The position numbers and the translations under genes were made by a program. Below the pieces are notes generated by a model. The model did not search any database. It was not told where the DNA came from and saw only the letters and a list, made by a program, of their open reading frames with translations. This document shows positions 14,721 to 14,816 of a DNA stretch of 14,816 bases, in pieces. The stretch is from Alphaproteobacteria bacterium UBA4588 (GTDB taxonomy: Bacteria; Pseudomonadota; Alphaproteobacteria; Puniceispirillales; Puniceispirillaceae): positions 1-14,816 of the forward strand of contig DGJU01000071.1 of assembly GCA_002387605.1 (NCBI GenBank), in the 5' to 3' direction. Positions within the stretch are counted from its first letter, which is position 1; each line of letters opens with the position of its first letter.

Positions 14721-14816
14721 CTAGCTTTTAGGTGTCTTTTTTACTTTAGCATCAATGTTACGATTGATGGCCAGATTAATAAGACTGCCAACGCTCATAA
14801 CTATCCCTTTTTTAAG
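14721..14816 (-). CDS. Short unrecognised reading frame, possibly the 3' end of a gene continuing past the window
   Basis: On the minus strand a frame open from the window edge ends at TAG (14721-14723). An internal ATG at 14798 with AAGGGA five bases upstream would give a 25-residue peptide: a hydrophobic start (SVGSLINLAIN) and a basic tail (KVKKTPKS). Either it is a small protein or the C-terminus of a longer one whose body is outside the window. The terminator-like hairpin 20 bases downstream fits a true gene end. I do not recognise the sequence. Confidence 0.3.
   Translation of the reverse strand, partial: LKKGIVMSVGSLINLAINRNIDAKVKKTPKS
14750..14769. repeat. 7-bp inverted repeat upstream of the SDR gene
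   Basis: CATCAAT (14750-14756) and ATTGATG (14763-14769) are perfect complements around the 6-base spacer GTTACG. It is 100 bases upstream of the SDR start and inside the short right-edge reading frame. Operator or chance; no further support. Confidence 0.3.

Overview
The window looks like chromosome from a marine alphaproteobacterium. Reasons: moderate GC by eye (roughly half, not counted), tight gene packing, and a gene mix (TRAP transporter, mandelate-racemase-type enolases, phytanoyl-CoA-type dioxygenase, RraA-like aldolase, CaiB/BaiF CoA-transferase) common in heterotrophic SAR116/Rhodospirillales-like and roseobacter genomes. The lineage is an inference from gene content; there is no rRNA or taxonomic marker gene here. 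I see no tRNA, rRNA, CRISPR, transposase or phage gene.

Left part, + strand (1-8106). The window opens inside the 3' end of a TRAP large permease. It continues with an acid-sugar dehydratase of the enolase superfamily (279-1394), a phytanoyl-CoA dioxygenase-family Fe(II)/2-oxoglutarate oxygenase (1419-2372), a NAD(P)-dependent oxidoreductase of the DXR-like/SAF type (2416-3759), a UxaA/GarD-type dehydratase (3813-5324), an RraA-type aldolase (5457-6125), a quinate/shikimate-dehydrogenase-like protein (6244-7086) and an EamA/DMT permease (7204-8106). The first five genes, from the permease to UxaA, are 24-53 bases apart and are probably one operon. RraA, SDH and the DMT permease are spaced 117-132 bases apart and may have their own promoters. 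For both RraA and SDH the ribosome binding site supports a start downstream of the longest open frame.

Middle (8147-11228). A second mandelate-racemase-type enolase lies on the minus strand, convergent with the DMT gene. A strong 11-bp inverted repeat sits between them. Divergently, a beta-hydroxyacid dehydrogenase and a TIM-barrel sugar isomerase/epimerase form a two-gene operon six bases apart.

Right part (11229-14816). After an AT-rich 240-base spacer, an HMG-CoA-lyase-like protein and a class III CoA-transferase overlap by ATGA and end at a convincing intrinsic terminator. A convergent SDR follows on the minus strand. The right edge holds a short minus-strand reading frame, possibly the 3' end of a gene that continues outside the window, followed by its own terminator-like hairpin.

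Together the genes read as uptake (TRAP, DMT), dehydration (two enolases, UxaA), oxidation (DXR-like protein, SDH, beta-HAD, SDR), oxygenation (PhyH), isomerisation (TIM barrel) and C-C cleavage (RraA, HMG-CoA lyase with CoA-transferase). This set suits breakdown of one or more oxidised sugars, branched hydroxyacids or cyclitol/quinate-like acids to central metabolites. The true substrates cannot be read from the sequence. No transcription regulator is encoded in the window.
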